Shown here: positions 16,428 through 25,778 of the stretch, piece by piece | How positions within the stretch are numbered: position 1 is the stretch's first letter | How the letters are laid out: the number at the start of each line of letters is the position of its first letter | Assembly (NCBI GenBank): GCA_009694745.1 | Contig: SHUF01000020.1 | Location: 1 to 44,165, forward strand | Length of the DNA stretch: 44,165 nt | Reading direction: 5' to 3' | DNA from: Acidobacteriota bacterium | Lineage (GTDB): Bacteria; Acidobacteriota; Vicinamibacteria; Vicinamibacterales; SCN-69-37 | The notes under the pieces: model-generated | What the model saw: only the letters and a program-made list of their open reading frames with translations | Told to the model about the DNA's origin: nothing | Databases searched by the model: none | Translations under genes and position numbers: made by a program

Positions 16428-17000
16428 TTATCCGCCCGACTGTCGAATCGTTTGCTGGCCCTGTCCATCGAGATATGTCATCACGATGGACTCAAGGCCG
16501 ACCTTCAAGAGACGGTACCGTCCGTCAACGACATCACCTTCGCGCGTCAGCACCACAAGTCCGCCCACCGATAGCGAGACGACTTTCCCCAGCTTGCCCG
16601 ACTCCTCGGCGAATCCCAGGAACTTCACCGGGATCTGCGGCCTTGGCGGCGGGCCCACCGGTTTCAGTGGAGGCTCTGGCACATACACGGGCGCCGGCCG
16701 CGGCGGTGGCGGGGGCGGCGCGGCCGGTCGTGGTGGCACACCAAAACCAAACGGATCGCGCAACCCCATGCTGGCTTCCGGTACCGGCTCCAGCGACGCG
16801 AGCTTCAACGCCTCGGGTAATGCTCCTGCCGGGCTCGTCGCTCGCGGAGTAGCTGCTGGGGTATTGGACGCCTGGGTCGTGACTTTAGTTATGGGCGGCG
16901 ACAAGCGCGTGTACACCAGCCCGCCGGCGACCACCAACAACACCGCGAGCATCGCGATTTGCCGGATCTGCTGCGTGCGGTTCCCCGCCATCAGCTTCAT
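16428..17000 (-). CDS. PilP-like inner-membrane/secretin linker protein
   Basis: The 190-residue protein has one N-terminal transmembrane helix (about residues 13-31), a Pro/Ala-rich linker with a RDPFGFG motif (PilP/GspC mark, about 81-87), and a C-terminal HR-like beta domain with LGFAEESGKLGKVVSLSVGGLVVLTREGD. PilP joins the PilN-PilO complex to the secretin. Gene order O-P-Q is the same as in type IV pilus operons. The start overlaps the pilO stop by four bases. Confidence 0.82.
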   Translation of the reverse strand: MKLMAGNRTQQIRQIAMLAVLLVVAGGLVYTRLSPPITKVTTQASNTPAATPRATSPAGALPEALKLASLEPVPEASMGLRDPFGFGVPPRPAAPPPPPPRPAPVYVPEPPLKPVGPPPRPQIPVKFLGFAEESGKLGKVVSLSVGGLVVLTREGDVVDGRYRLLKVGLESIVMTYLDGQGQQTIRQSGG

Positions 17001-17584
17001 CGCGACGCCGCCCCGGCGTGGCTCGAATAATAGGTCGCCACTGACAGCACCACCTCGAGCGACCCCTTGCCACCCTCACTATTGGACTGGCCCAGCTTTA
17101 CGCTTTCCACAACAAAAAAGCCCTCGGACGTCTCAAGGTCATACAGGAATCCCCGCACGTTGGCGTACTCGCCGGTCAACGAGATATCGACCCGGAACCG
17201 CATCAGCGCGCTGCCTTTAACCTCTTCCGGCTCATAGCTGCTGCTCGAGAAATCCAGGCCGTTTTCCCGGCTCAGTGTGCGGACCTGCAGGAACAGCAAA
17301 TCCCTAGCGACGGAAAGATTCGACGGAAGCACGTCCGCATAGAACGTCTTGAGTTCCTCATCGGCGCGAACCTTGCTCGCTCGGGTATCGTTTGCGGAAC
17401 GCTCAGCCCGCCGCGCCTCACCAAGAGCCATCTGCGCGGTCGTCGCGCGTTCTTCATCACCGGCCACGCTGGCCTGCAGGGGAAACACCACCAGCACCAG
17501 GACCGCGATGTTGACGGCGACTGCCGCAAGCAGTGGGATGACCAATCCTCGTCGTTCCGCCAACACGCGCTGCCAGAGGCTCAT
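16997..17584 (-). CDS. PilO-like inner-membrane assembly protein
   Basis: The 195-residue protein has one transmembrane helix (about residues 13-35), a coiled-coil segment (about 42-80), and a C-terminal ferredoxin-like domain with the PilO-type pattern FRVDISLTGEYANVRGFLYDLETSEGFFVVESV. PilO forms heterodimers with PilN in the inner-membrane platform. Start and stop overlap the flanking genes by four bases. Confidence 0.85.
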   Translation of the reverse strand: MSLWQRVLAERRGLVIPLLAAVAVNIAVLVLVVFPLQASVAGDEERATTAQMALGEARRAERSANDTRASKVRADEELKTFYADVLPSNLSVARDLLFLQVRTLSRENGLDFSSSSYEPEEVKGSALMRFRVDISLTGEYANVRGFLYDLETSEGFFVVESVKLGQSNSEGGKGSLEVVLSVATYYSSHAGAASR

Positions 17585-18204
17585 CGGCCACCTCCTGCCC
17601 CGGCACGGCCGGGAACCGGCTGCGTGGGTGCGGCGGACGCGTTCTTGGCCACTGGGAGGTAACCCACGACGACGGTCACGCGTTCGAGTCCTTCCTCCGT
17701 GCGGTCGTTCACGGTCGGGCGGGCGTCGTAGAACGCCCCGGTGTCTTCGAGGCTATTCATGAAGTCCGCCACGTCCTCGATCCGCCGCCCCATCAACAGC
17801 ATGGTCACCGTGATATTGCCGTCTTCGATTTCCGGCGACACCGCGGTCAGCCGGACACCCATCGGAATGGTGTCTTCGATATAGCTGAAGAACGTAGTCC
17901 AGCTGAACGTGCGGGCGTCAATCAGACTGTTCGCCTCGCGAGCCGATCCCGCCAGCGCGGTCAGCGCAGACGGGTCCACGCTGCTCTGCACCGCCACCGC
18001 ATTCTGCCGCAATCGGGCGGCCCCATCGGCATCGGCGCTCGCCTGCGCGCGCAGTTCCGACCGGCGCGCGGACAGCTGCATCAGACGCGTGCCGTTCGTG
18101 ACTGTGAGTGCCACCGCCACCACCGCGAGCAACCCGAGCAGCAGGGCGACGATGCGTTCGTTGTAGAAGGGCCGGGTGGCCAGATTGCCGCGCAGCATGA
18201 TCAA
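17581..18204 (-). CDS. PilN-like inner-membrane assembly protein
   Basis: The 207-residue protein begins with NLATRPFYNER, the short cytoplasmic segment by which PilN binds PilM, then a transmembrane helix (about residues 19-39), a coiled coil, and a periplasmic domain with FFSYIEDTIPMGVRLTAVSP and a beta-alpha-beta pattern. The tail is Gly/Ala/Pro-rich. The start overlaps the pilM stop by four bases. Confidence 0.86.
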   Translation of the reverse strand: MIMLRGNLATRPFYNERIVALLLGLLAVVAVALTVTNGTRLMQLSARRSELRAQASADADGAARLRQNAVAVQSSVDPSALTALAGSAREANSLIDARTFSWTTFFSYIEDTIPMGVRLTAVSPEIEDGNITVTMLLMGRRIEDVADFMNSLEDTGAFYDARPTVNDRTEEGLERVTVVVGYLPVAKNASAAPTQPVPGRAGAGGGR

Positions 18205-19175
18205 GCACCCATCCTATCGCGCAGCAACGCGCCAAGCGGCGCGGCGATGGCGTCGAGCACGGCCGCGCTGACGCCGATGCGATCGGCAAACGCCGCGGCG
18301 CCCCGCACATCCACCGGTTGTGCGTCCACGCTCAGGCGCTGGCTGATTTCGCGGCGTATCGCCTCGCCCCCCTCGCCCGCCCACGAGGCTCCGCACAGCC
18401 AGACGCGCGCAAACTTCCCGCCCTCGAGGCGATCCTCGTGGTACATCGCCGTCTGGTGCACCAGCGCGCCGAGGGGTTCCTCATCGATCGCGTGGCGGTG
18501 ACGATAAAAGACCAGCTCACCCGCGCGCACAATCGCCAGCACGGTCGATTCCCTTGCGACGCACACCAATAAACAGTCTCCGGCCGCAGTGGTGTCGCCG
18601 GCCAGCGCAGCATTCAACACGCTCACGCTCGCCAGGTCCACCACACCAGGATGGGTTCCAAGTGCCAGTACCACCTGCTCGTACTCGACCACGGCTGCTC
18701 GCCGCGCCGCGATCGCCGCGAGCGTCGTCGCGCCAGTGTCCTGATGCGCGATCGCGTGCGTCACTTGTGCGTCGTCGAGAGGAAATGGCGTGGCCTTCTT
18801 GATCTGCCATCGGACGAGTTGGTCGACGTCGGCGGCCTTCGGGGGGAGTTCCTCGAAAGTCAGGAGCGACAGACGTGCTGCCGAGTCAGGCACGACGAGC
18901 GCGGCGCGCCGAGGCGGACGAATCCCGGCTGCTTCGCATGCCTGACGGATCGCCGCTGTGACGACAGCTGGGTCGTGGATGTTGGTACCGGTGAGCGACG
19001 GCGTGACGACGCCGGCTGGGAGCGCGGCTGAGGCGCAGGCAGAGACGACAAGCCCGCCCGGCCTGCGGTTAATTTCCACGACAGTCACGCGGCCTGCGGC
19101 AATTTCAATCGCGGCCGTTGCCGGTTGGGCCGACAGGAACGACGAGCGCGGCGGGGAATGCGTCCGGGAAGTCAT
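18201..19175 (-). CDS. PilM-like actin-fold cytoplasmic assembly protein
   Basis: The 324-residue protein has actin/FtsA-type architecture: AAIEIAAGRVTVVEI near the N-terminus (phosphate-1 strand), VPDSAARLSLLTFEELPPKAADVDQLVRWQ in the middle (the PilM-specific region before the K/R-x-P-x-P-L-D stretch), and an IGVSAAVLDAIAAPLGALLR end. PilM binds the N-terminus of PilN. The longer frame to 19244 is not needed: ATG 19175 overlaps the upstream ATPase stop (ATGA), showing coupling. The ATP-binding signatures are weak, so nucleotide binding is uncertain. Confidence 0.8.
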   Translation of the reverse strand: MTSRTHSPPRSSFLSAQPATAAIEIAAGRVTVVEINRRPGGLVVSACASAALPAGVVTPSLTGTNIHDPAVVTAAIRQACEAAGIRPPRRAALVVPDSAARLSLLTFEELPPKAADVDQLVRWQIKKATPFPLDDAQVTHAIAHQDTGATTLAAIAARRAAVVEYEQVVLALGTHPGVVDLASVSVLNAALAGDTTAAGDCLLVCVARESTVLAIVRAGELVFYRHRHAIDEEPLGALVHQTAMYHEDRLEGGKFARVWLCGASWAGEGGEAIRREISQRLSVDAQPVDVRGAAAFADRIGVSAAVLDAIAAPLGALLRDRMGA

Positions 19176-20827
19176 TCGACGAACGTCACCTTGTTGATCT
19201 CCCGCAATGTGCTCTCCCCCCTCATGATCAACCCGACCGCGCATTCCCGAAGGAACCGCATGCCCTCGTCGCGCGCCGCGCGTTTGATCTCGGAGGTCGG
19301 CCGTCGCTCGAGAATCATGTCACGGATGCGATCGGTCAAATCCATGAGCTCGCAGATGGCCGTCCGGCCCTTGAACCCGGTGCCGCCGCATTCGATACAC
19401 CCGGCGCCCTCGAAGAATTGTTGGGTCGTGGCCAGCCCCGGATCGAGCGCCGACTCGATCAGCATCTCGCGCGAGATCACGGCCGGCCGTTTGCAATGCA
19501 GGCAGATGCGGCGCACAAGCCGCTGCGCCAGGACGCAGTTGAGCGCGGACACGAACTGGTATGGCTCCACGCCCATGTTCAGGAACCGGCCCAGCACGTC
19601 GATGACGTTGTTTGCGTGAACGGTCGTGAAGACGAGATGGCCGGTGAGCGCGGACTGGATGGCGATTTGCGCGGTCTCGGGGTCGCGGATTTCACCCACC
19701 ATGATCTTGTCAGGGTCGTGCCGAAGGACCGATCGCAACCCGCGGGCGAACGTCAGTCCTTTTTTCTCGTTGATCGGAATTTGCGTGATGCCGCGCAGTT
19801 GGTATTCCACCGGGTCTTCGATCGTGATGATCTTGTCTTCACTGGTCTTGATCTCGGAGAGTGCGGCATACAGCGTGGTGGTTTTACCGCTGCCTGTGGG
19901 GCCGGTCACCAGCACCATGCCGTACGGTTCACGGATGTACTTCCGGAACCGCCGCATCTCGTCCTCGGGCCAGCCCAGGATGTCGAGGCGCAGTTCCGTG
20001 AACTGTTCACTGAGCGATTCCTTGTCGAGAATACGGATGACGGCGTCTTCGCCGTGCACGCTCGGCATGATCGAGACGCGGAAGTCGATCGTCTTGCCGC
20101 GCACGCGGAGTTTGAAGCGGCCGTCCTGCGGCACGCGTTTTTCGGCGATGTCGAGTTCCGACATGACCTTGATACGCGAAATCAGCGTGCTGTGGTGGCG
20201 CTTGTCGATCGGCTTCATCGCCTGCTGCAGCACACCGTCGATGCGGTACTTCACATGCACCGCGTCGTCTTGCGTCTCGATATGGATGTCCGACGCGCGC
20301 CGCTGCAGCGCGGTGAACACCATCGTGTCCACAAGACGGATGACTGGACTGATGTCGGACGTGAGTTTGTCGACCGTCAGGTTTTCGTCACCGCCCGCGT
20401 CCTCGTCACGGAGAATCTGCATCTGGAAACCTTCGGTGGCTTCCTCGAGCACGCGGGTGGAACTTTCACTCTTTTTCAGGATGGAAAGAATCGCCGACGG
20501 AGCCCCCACCGTCACCCGGACCGGCGTTCCCAACTGCAGACCGATTTCATCGATCGCCTGCAGGTCACTGGGGTCGGAGACCACGATGAGCAGGGTGTTC
20601 CCGTCGCGCCGGTACGGCACAAAGCCGTACCGTAGCATCAGATCTGCGGGAATACTGCGGAACAGATCGTTGTTGATCTTGAACTGCGTGAGGTCCACAA
20701 ACTCGAGTTCGTAGCGATCGGCCAACTGGCGTGACTTCGCCGCCTCGGCGGCGTAATCCACCGGCGAGTGGTCGCCGTCCAACTCCAGGTCATCGGCGGC
20801 GTGCGGGGGAGGGGGCTCTGTGGACAT
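19172..20827 (-). CDS. PilB/GspE/MshE-type assembly ATPase
   Basis: The 551-residue protein carries an N-terminal GspE/MshE-type domain (about residues 35-145), then the secretion ATPase core. Walker A is GPTGSGKTT (about 305-313), the Asp box and ITIEDPVEYQL follow, Walker B is IMVGEIRDPETA, and the His box is FTTVHANN. A tetra-cysteine zinc motif (CLHCK ... CIECGGTG) lies near residues 443-470, as in extension ATPases. It drives filament or pseudopilus assembly in the cytoplasm. The partner gspF-like gene ends ten bases upstream. Confidence 0.94.
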   Translation of the reverse strand: MSTEPPPPHAADDLELDGDHSPVDYAAEAAKSRQLADRYELEFVDLTQFKINNDLFRSIPADLMLRYGFVPYRRDGNTLLIVVSDPSDLQAIDEIGLQLGTPVRVTVGAPSAILSILKKSESSTRVLEEATEGFQMQILRDEDAGGDENLTVDKLTSDISPVIRLVDTMVFTALQRRASDIHIETQDDAVHVKYRIDGVLQQAMKPIDKRHHSTLISRIKVMSELDIAEKRVPQDGRFKLRVRGKTIDFRVSIMPSVHGEDAVIRILDKESLSEQFTELRLDILGWPEDEMRRFRKYIREPYGMVLVTGPTGSGKTTTLYAALSEIKTSEDKIITIEDPVEYQLRGITQIPINEKKGLTFARGLRSVLRHDPDKIMVGEIRDPETAQIAIQSALTGHLVFTTVHANNVIDVLGRFLNMGVEPYQFVSALNCVLAQRLVRRICLHCKRPAVISREMLIESALDPGLATTQQFFEGAGCIECGGTGFKGRTAICELMDLTDRIRDMILERRPTSEIKRAARDEGMRFLRECAVGLIMRGESTLREINKVTFVE

Positions 20828-20836
20828 AACGGGCGA

Positions 20837-22054
20837 TCAGGTGAGGCTCGAGAGTTGAAACAGCGGCATATAGAGCGATAGCAGCAGCGCCGCAATCACA
20901 ATGCCCATGATGACGAGCAGGAGCGGCTGCATGAGGTTGGAAAACCGGGTCAGACTCGTGTCGTTCTCCTCGTCGTAGAAGTCCGCGATGCTGTTGAGCA
21001 TCTCGGCGAGCGCGCCCGTGGACTCGCCCACCTCAACCATTTCGATGGCCACATCAGGAAACGTGCCCCGGCGCGACAACGAGTCGTGCAGGCTCATGCC
21101 TTCGCGCACTTCCCGGGCCACCACGTCGAGGTCCTGTGCCACGGCGCGATTCCCCACCGACTTGGACGCGATGTCCAGCGCATTGACCAGCGGGATGCCT
21201 CCCGCGAGCAACGTCGAAACGGTCCGCGCCACCTGCGCGGTGGAAAACTTTCGGCTCAGCGGACCAAACCACGGCAGGCGTAGCATCGCGCTGTCGAGCC
21301 GCCGGCGTTGCCCGGGTTGCCGCATCCAAATCCAGCCCAGGACCACCACCAGCACGACCGCCGGCACCCAGACAAAGACATTGTTCACAATGCCTTCAGA
21401 AAACGCCACGATCAGGCGCGTCGAAGCAGGCAGCTCCGCGCTGGCGGAAAACCCTTTGTAGAAGGCGCCGAATTCCGGCACGACCTTGAAGACGATCAAG
21501 CCGACCACCACCGCCGAAACCGCCAGGAGTACCATCGGGTAGATCAGCGCCGACACCAGGCGCGACCGTACCGACGAGATGATTTTCATGTGCGCCACGT
21601 AGCGCCGGAGCACCGTTTCGAGGCTTCCGCTTTTTTCGCCCGCCATCAGCGAGGCGTGGTAAATCCCCGCGAACATGCCGCCTTGGGCCTCAAAAGCATC
21701 TGACAACGCGCTGCCGGATCGAACGCGTTCGTAGACATCGGTCAGCACGGCTTTCAGGGTGGGGTTGGGGACGCGGCGGCGAAGAATGTCGAGCGACTGC
21801 ACCAGAGGCAGGCCCGCGCGGAGCAGCGTGGCCATCTCTTGGTTGAAGATCAGGAATTCGGAATTTGAGATGTGTTTGCGCGACGGCAACTGGAGCGAGA
21901 ACTGCCCCACACCGACACCGCCGACGCGCTGCAGCGACAGCAGGAACAATCCTTTGCTCTCGAGTTCGTGCCGCAACGCCAGTTCGCTGTCTGCGACATA
22001 CGTGCCTTGCGTGACCTGGCCGGCGGCGGCCGCGACTTTGCAGCGAAATTGCAT
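20837..22054 (-). CDS. PilC/GspF-type inner-membrane platform protein
   Basis: The 405-residue protein has two T2SSF repeats. The first carries FNQEMATLLRAGLPLVQSLDIL (about residues 70-92), the second VARTVSTLLAGGIPLVNALDIA (about 275-296). Transmembrane helices are at about 165-190, 222-244 and 376-398. It forms the rotor/platform contacting the ATPase. It lies between the lytic transglycosylase gene (16 bases) and the ATPase gene (9 bases). Confidence 0.93.
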   Translation of the reverse strand: MQFRCKVAAAAGQVTQGTYVADSELALRHELESKGLFLLSLQRVGGVGVGQFSLQLPSRKHISNSEFLIFNQEMATLLRAGLPLVQSLDILRRRVPNPTLKAVLTDVYERVRSGSALSDAFEAQGGMFAGIYHASLMAGEKSGSLETVLRRYVAHMKIISSVRSRLVSALIYPMVLLAVSAVVVGLIVFKVVPEFGAFYKGFSASAELPASTRLIVAFSEGIVNNVFVWVPAVVLVVVLGWIWMRQPGQRRRLDSAMLRLPWFGPLSRKFSTAQVARTVSTLLAGGIPLVNALDIASKSVGNRAVAQDLDVVAREVREGMSLHDSLSRRGTFPDVAIEMVEVGESTGALAEMLNSIADFYDEENDTSLTRFSNLMQPLLLVIMGIVIAALLLSLYMPLFQLSSLT

Positions 22055-22070
22055 CGGCGTCCTTTGCGGC

Positions 22071-22748
22071 CTACCGTCCCGTCAGCGTCAGGATGCGACG
22101 GACGTAATTCTGTGTCTCGCGAAACGGCGGGATGCCGCGGTACCGCGTGACCGCGCCCTCGCCGGCGTTGTACGCGGCCAGCGCCAGTGACTCGCGGCCC
22201 TTGCCGTACCGGTCGAGCAGGCGACGCAGGTGACGCAGGCCGGCGTCGAGGTTCTGGGCAGGGTCAAACGGATCCACCAGCGCGTACTGCCGGGCGGTGG
22301 CCGGCATCAACTGCATCAGCCCCATCGCGCCCTTGGGCGACACGGCCCGGTACTCGTAGTTCGATTCCACCTTCACCAGGGCGTGGGCCAAATCGGGACG
22401 CACGCCATGCTGCGCCGCCATCCGATCCACCAGAGCCATCAACTCGATGCGGGACGTGGGCGCAGCTTCGGCCTCCACCGACAGGATCGGCACGGCAATG
22501 CCGTCGCCGGCCTTTTCTTCCACAGGCGCCACATAGGGAACTTCGTCTGGCGTCACCGCCACCACGAAGTCTCGCGGCACCCACATCTTGCCGCCCGTAC
22601 GCAGGGTGACCACTGCGCTGTCGCCGCTGAAGGTGACCGAGGCGACATTCAACACCCGTCCGCCGCGGAAGGTGACCAGGTCTGCGTATGCCACAGACGG
22701 CACCAGCACCATCACCAACCCGACTATTGCGCCAAGACGGGTGTGCAT
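22071..22748 (-). CDS. secreted lytic transglycosylase (SLT domain)
   Basis: The protein of about 225 residues has a signal peptide ending VAYA, a small N-terminal beta domain, and an SLT lysozyme-like domain (about residues 105-215). The catalytic Glu is in HALVKVESNYEYRAVSPKGAMGLMQLMP, and AAYNAGEGAV completes the family signature. Being in the middle of the filament operon, it likely opens peptidoglycan for the envelope-spanning machine. Start is ATG 22748 or GTG 22751; GGAG lies ten or seven bases upstream. Confidence 0.9.
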   Translation of the reverse strand: MHTRLGAIVGLVMVLVPSVAYADLVTFRGGRVLNVASVTFSGDSAVVTLRTGGKMWVPRDFVVAVTPDEVPYVAPVEEKAGDGIAVPILSVEAEAAPTSRIELMALVDRMAAQHGVRPDLAHALVKVESNYEYRAVSPKGAMGLMQLMPATARQYALVDPFDPAQNLDAGLRHLRRLLDRYGKGRESLALAAYNAGEGAVTRYRGIPPFRETQNYVRRILTLTGR

Positions 22749-22772
22749 CACAGATAGTCTCCGGCGCCCAGG

Positions 22773-23666
22773 CTAGGAGGGCCCGATAAACAAGCGGTAG
22801 ATGCGGATCCCCAGTTCACGCGTGTCCTTGAAGCCGCCCGGCAACTGGGCCGGGATCAGGGACCGGTCGACACTAATCCGCAACTCGGACATGTCGCCTG
22901 TACCCATCTGGTCTGCACGCATTTGTATACGACGCAGAACGGGGTTGACGCTATCGGCAGGGAACGTGGCAACACTTTGGCTGCCTAGATAGACGTTGAC
23001 GATCTGCGGTTGGTCGAACAGATCGGGCCGTCCGTCAAATTCGAGGTACAACGTCGAGTCCTTTTTGGGGTTTTGGAACGAGGCGACGTAGTCCCTATTG
23101 GTCCAGAACCAGTCGCGCGCAGGGTTTTCCGCCGCCCACTCGGCAGGATGGGCGCCAGAGCGCAGCACGATGAAGACGTTCTCGGACTGCGGCAGCACCC
23201 GAAGTGACGCCACCTTGTAGGACCGCGAGTCGGGTGCCGGCCCCTGCAGCGGCGCACGGGTGTCCGGTGCATCCAGTCGGTAGAGTCCGACCCGGAGGGT
23301 CGCCTCGCCAAGGTACGGCACGACCGGCATGAAACTCGTCCGCGTGTACTCGACGGGTTGCCCCGGCCGCCACGTCGAAGTCCTGGTTGGCAGGTCGTGG
23401 TCGTCGCTCCACCGGTTGACGCCATCGGCGTCAAGCATGTGCATGAACACCCGATAGTCGCCGTCGAAGGCGGCGCCAGGCAGCACCTCGAATCGGTAGG
23501 TGAAGTCGATGGGACTGCCGAGCGCCGCGGCGGTCTTATTCAACGTCAGGGACACGGACGCCATCGGCGGGGCATCGTCTTTGGCCCCACAACCGGCACA
23601 ACTCATCGTCATTAAGGCCGCGACCACAGGCGCGGCCGCTCTCAAACGCGGCGAGTGAATAACCAC
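22773..23666 (-). CDS. lipoprotein of unknown function at the head of the filament operon
   Basis: The 297-residue protein has a basic start, a short hydrophobic core and a Cys at the end of MSCAGC, consistent with a lipobox. The rest looks beta-rich, with Ig-like spacing ([25 protein letters not shown]) and a C-terminal domain with LELFDGRPD-like acidic loops. I do not recognise the family. It is first in an apparent 11-gene operon and is separated from the transglycosylase by about 21 bases. Translation may start at GTG 23666, six bases after a promoter-like -10, so the transcript could be leaderless; a later ATG would shorten the signal peptide too far. Confidence 0.65.
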   Translation of the reverse strand: MVIHSPRLRAAAPVVAALMTMSCAGCGAKDDAPPMASVSLTLNKTAAALGSPIDFTYRFEVLPGAAFDGDYRVFMHMLDADGVNRWSDDHDLPTRTSTWRPGQPVEYTRTSFMPVVPYLGEATLRVGLYRLDAPDTRAPLQGPAPDSRSYKVASLRVLPQSENVFIVLRSGAHPAEWAAENPARDWFWTNRDYVASFQNPKKDSTLYLEFDGRPDLFDQPQIVNVYLGSQSVATFPADSVNPVLRRIQMRADQMGTGDMSELRISVDRSLIPAQLPGGFKDTRELGIRIYRLFIGPS

Positions 23667-23672
23667 CGTGGC

Positions 23673-23702
23673 ATGTTACCGTATTGCCCCTATGCTGTTC
23701 AA
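23673..23702 (-). promoter_or_regulatory. candidate promoter of the filament operon
   Basis: On the minus strand TTGAAC and TAACAT are 18 bases apart. The predicted transcript start falls at or next to GTG 23666, so translation would be leaderless. Confidence 0.4.
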
Positions 23703-23713
23703 TATGTTAGCCT
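23684..23713 (+). promoter_or_regulatory. candidate promoter of the BMC gene pair
   Basis: TTGCCC and TAGCCT are 18 bases apart, overlapping the divergent filament-operon promoter. The expected leader is about 22 nt. The match is only moderate. Confidence 0.3.
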
Positions 23714-23741
23714 TCCGGGGAAATTGTCCCTTGACCCTCTC

Positions 23742-24035
23742 ATGAATGCAGACGCCCTCGGCATGATTGAAACGCGCGGCTTGATCGGTGCGATCGAGGC
23801 GGCAGATGCCATGGTCAAGACGGCCAACGTGACCCTGATCGGCAAGGAATACATCGGCGCCGGGTACGTGACCGTCTTCGCCCGTGGAGATGTGGGGGCG
23901 ATCAAGGCTGCCGTTGATGCCGGCGCTGCGGCGGCACGCCGCGTGGGTGAACTGATTTCCGTCCACGTGATCGCGCGGCCACACGCCGACGTAGAGCGCG
24001 TGTTGCCCGGCGCCACGGCGCCTGCCAAGGGCTGA
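23742..24035 (+). CDS. BMC-H bacterial microcompartment shell protein (PduA/EutM-like)
   Basis: The 97-residue protein is one BMC domain over its full length, with the shell signatures [38 protein letters not shown] and [12 protein letters not shown]. Such proteins form hexamers that tile microcompartment facets. The pore loop reads YIGAG, where PduA has a Ser in the middle, so the pore lining differs. The ATG at 23742 gives the usual N-terminus; the open frame upstream to 23655 is not needed. The aldehyde dehydrogenase gene follows after 23 bases. No BMC-P or BMC-T gene is in the window. Confidence 0.95.
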   Translation: MNADALGMIETRGLIGAIEAADAMVKTANVTLIGKEYIGAGYVTVFARGDVGAIKAAVDAGAAAARRVGELISVHVIARPHADVERVLPGATAPAKG

Positions 24036-24058
24036 CACCGTTCGCTGGGGCCAGATGA

Positions 24059-25750
24059 ATGGCACAGCCACCCGCTGATACGACCACCCCCCCCTCACCC
24101 GCCGTGAGTGACTCGCGACGGATGGCCGTGCGCGCAAAATCCGCCGCCGCGCGACTGGCCGAATGCTCCCAGGCCCAGATCGACGCCATCGTCGGGGCTG
24201 TGGCCGCAGCCGCGCAGGCGCGTGTCGAGTCGTTCGCCCAACTCGCCGTGGAAGAAACCGGTTTCGGCGTGGTGGCCGACAAGATTCAGAAGAATCGTTT
24301 TGCGGCCGAGCGGGTCTACGAGTTCATCAAGCCGATGCGCACCGTCGGCGTCATCCGACGCGACGATGAGCGGAAGGTTGTGGAGATCGCGGAACCGTTC
24401 GGCGTGGTGGCGGCGATCGTGCCGTCCACCAATCCGACGTCAACCGCCATCTACAAAATCCTGATTTCGCTCAAGGCCCGGTGCCCCATCGTCATCAGCC
24501 CGCACCCGTCGGCGGCTCGGTGCATCACCCAGGTGGCCGAGACGCTGGCCGAGGCGGCGTACGCGGCGGGAGCGCCGGATGGATCGGTGAACTGGCTGAC
24601 GCAGGCGTCGCTCGAAGGCACGCAGGAATTGATGCGTCATCGCGACGTGGCGGTGATTCTGGCCACCGGAGGCATGGGACTGGTGCGGGCGGCGTACAGC
24701 GCGGGGAAACCCGCGTATGGCGTGGGCCCGGGCAACGCCCCGTGTTTCATCGAACGTTCGGCGGACCTCGCCAAGGCCGCGAGCGACATTCTCACCGGCA
24801 AGAGTTTTGACAATGGCGTGCTCTGCTCGTCGCCAAACTCTGTGGTCGTCGAGAGCGCCGTGGCCGGCGAGACGCGCCGGCAGTTCCAGGCGCAGGGCGG
24901 CTATTTCCTGTCACCGGCCGAGGTGGACATTGTCAGCAAGGCGCTGGTGACTCCGCAGCGGCTCCCCAATCCGAAGTTCGTCGGCAAGTCGGCGACGTAT
25001 CTGGCCAAGGCGATGGGCATCACCGTGCCCGATGGCACGCGGGCACTGATTGCCGAATTGGGCGGCGTCGGACGTGAGTTCCCACTCTCGATCGAGAAAC
25101 TCTGCCCTGTGCTCTCGTACTACGTCGTGGCCGACTGGCAGGAGGGGTGCGAACGGTGCAAGCAAATCCTGCGGTATGGCGGCATGGGCCACACCATGTC
25201 CATCCACTCGAAGAACGAGCCGGTCATCCTCGAGTTTGGTCTTAAGAAACCGGCGTTCAGAATCGTTGTGAATACCCCCACCACCCACGGGTCGATCGGC
25301 CTCACCACCGGCCTTGACCCGGCGATGACGCTCGGTTGTGGCGGCTACGGTGGCAACATCACGTCGGACAACATCACGCCCATGCACTTGCTGAATATCA
25401 AGCGCCTGGCGTACGAGATTCGCCCGGCCTCGACGGGCCGGTCTACTCCCCCGGTCGCCCCAAGGGCGAGCCTAGCTCCGGCCCCGCTCCCCCGGGTGGT
25501 GTCTGCTCCGACCGAGCAGGGCCTGTCAGCCGCCTCTGTCACCTCGCATGTGGAGGCGTTCCTCGGTGGAAGGGCTGGCGCTGGGTCAGTGGCCGAATTC
25601 GTCTGCGAAAGCGACGTACAGGAAGCCCTTGAGAAGGGCAAAACCATCCTCATCGGGGAGCGAACGATCATCACCCCCCTGGCCCGCGATTTGGGCGAAG
25701 CCCACAAAGTGCTGGTCAGCAGCGCATGGCCCGCCCCGTCTCATCGATAG
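24059..25750 (+). CDS. acylating aldehyde dehydrogenase (EutE/PduP-like) with C-terminal extension
   Basis: CoA-acylating aldehyde dehydrogenases turn an aldehyde into acyl-CoA with NAD and form the core step of microcompartment metabolosomes. The family motifs are visible: [13 protein letters not shown] (residues about 121-133), [25 protein letters not shown], and the catalytic Cys in [11 protein letters not shown] (about 258-268). The core ends near residue 455. A Pro/Ala linker follows, then a predicted amphipathic helix ([16 protein letters not shown], about 487-502) and a last part with [27 protein letters not shown]. The helix looks like an encapsulation peptide; this is inference. The final module resembles short C-terminal modules I associate with other microcompartment proteins. 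Total is 563 residues against about 460 for plain EutE. Confidence 0.9.
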   Translation: MAQPPADTTTPPSPAVSDSRRMAVRAKSAAARLAECSQAQIDAIVGAVAAAAQARVESFAQLAVEETGFGVVADKIQKNRFAAERVYEFIKPMRTVGVIRRDDERKVVEIAEPFGVVAAIVPSTNPTSTAIYKILISLKARCPIVISPHPSAARCITQVAETLAEAAYAAGAPDGSVNWLTQASLEGTQELMRHRDVAVILATGGMGLVRAAYSAGKPAYGVGPGNAPCFIERSADLAKAASDILTGKSFDNGVLCSSPNSVVVESAVAGETRRQFQAQGGYFLSPAEVDIVSKALVTPQRLPNPKFVGKSATYLAKAMGITVPDGTRALIAELGGVGREFPLSIEKLCPVLSYYVVADWQEGCERCKQILRYGGMGHTMSIHSKNEPVILEFGLKKPAFRIVVNTPTTHGSIGLTTGLDPAMTLGCGGYGGNITSDNITPMHLLNIKRLAYEIRPASTGRSTPPVAPRASLAPAPLPRVVSAPTEQGLSAASVTSHVEAFLGGRAGAGSVAEFVCESDVQEALEKGKTILIGERTIITPLARDLGEAHKVLVSSAWPAPSHR

Positions 25751-25778
25751 GAACTCCAATAGCTACGGGTACTTAGGG

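Noticed and set aside
19118-20635. 505-codon open frame on the plus strand opposite the GspE-like gene
   Set aside because: Arg/His/Asp-rich antisense frame of a strongly conserved ATPase; no motif or start signal.
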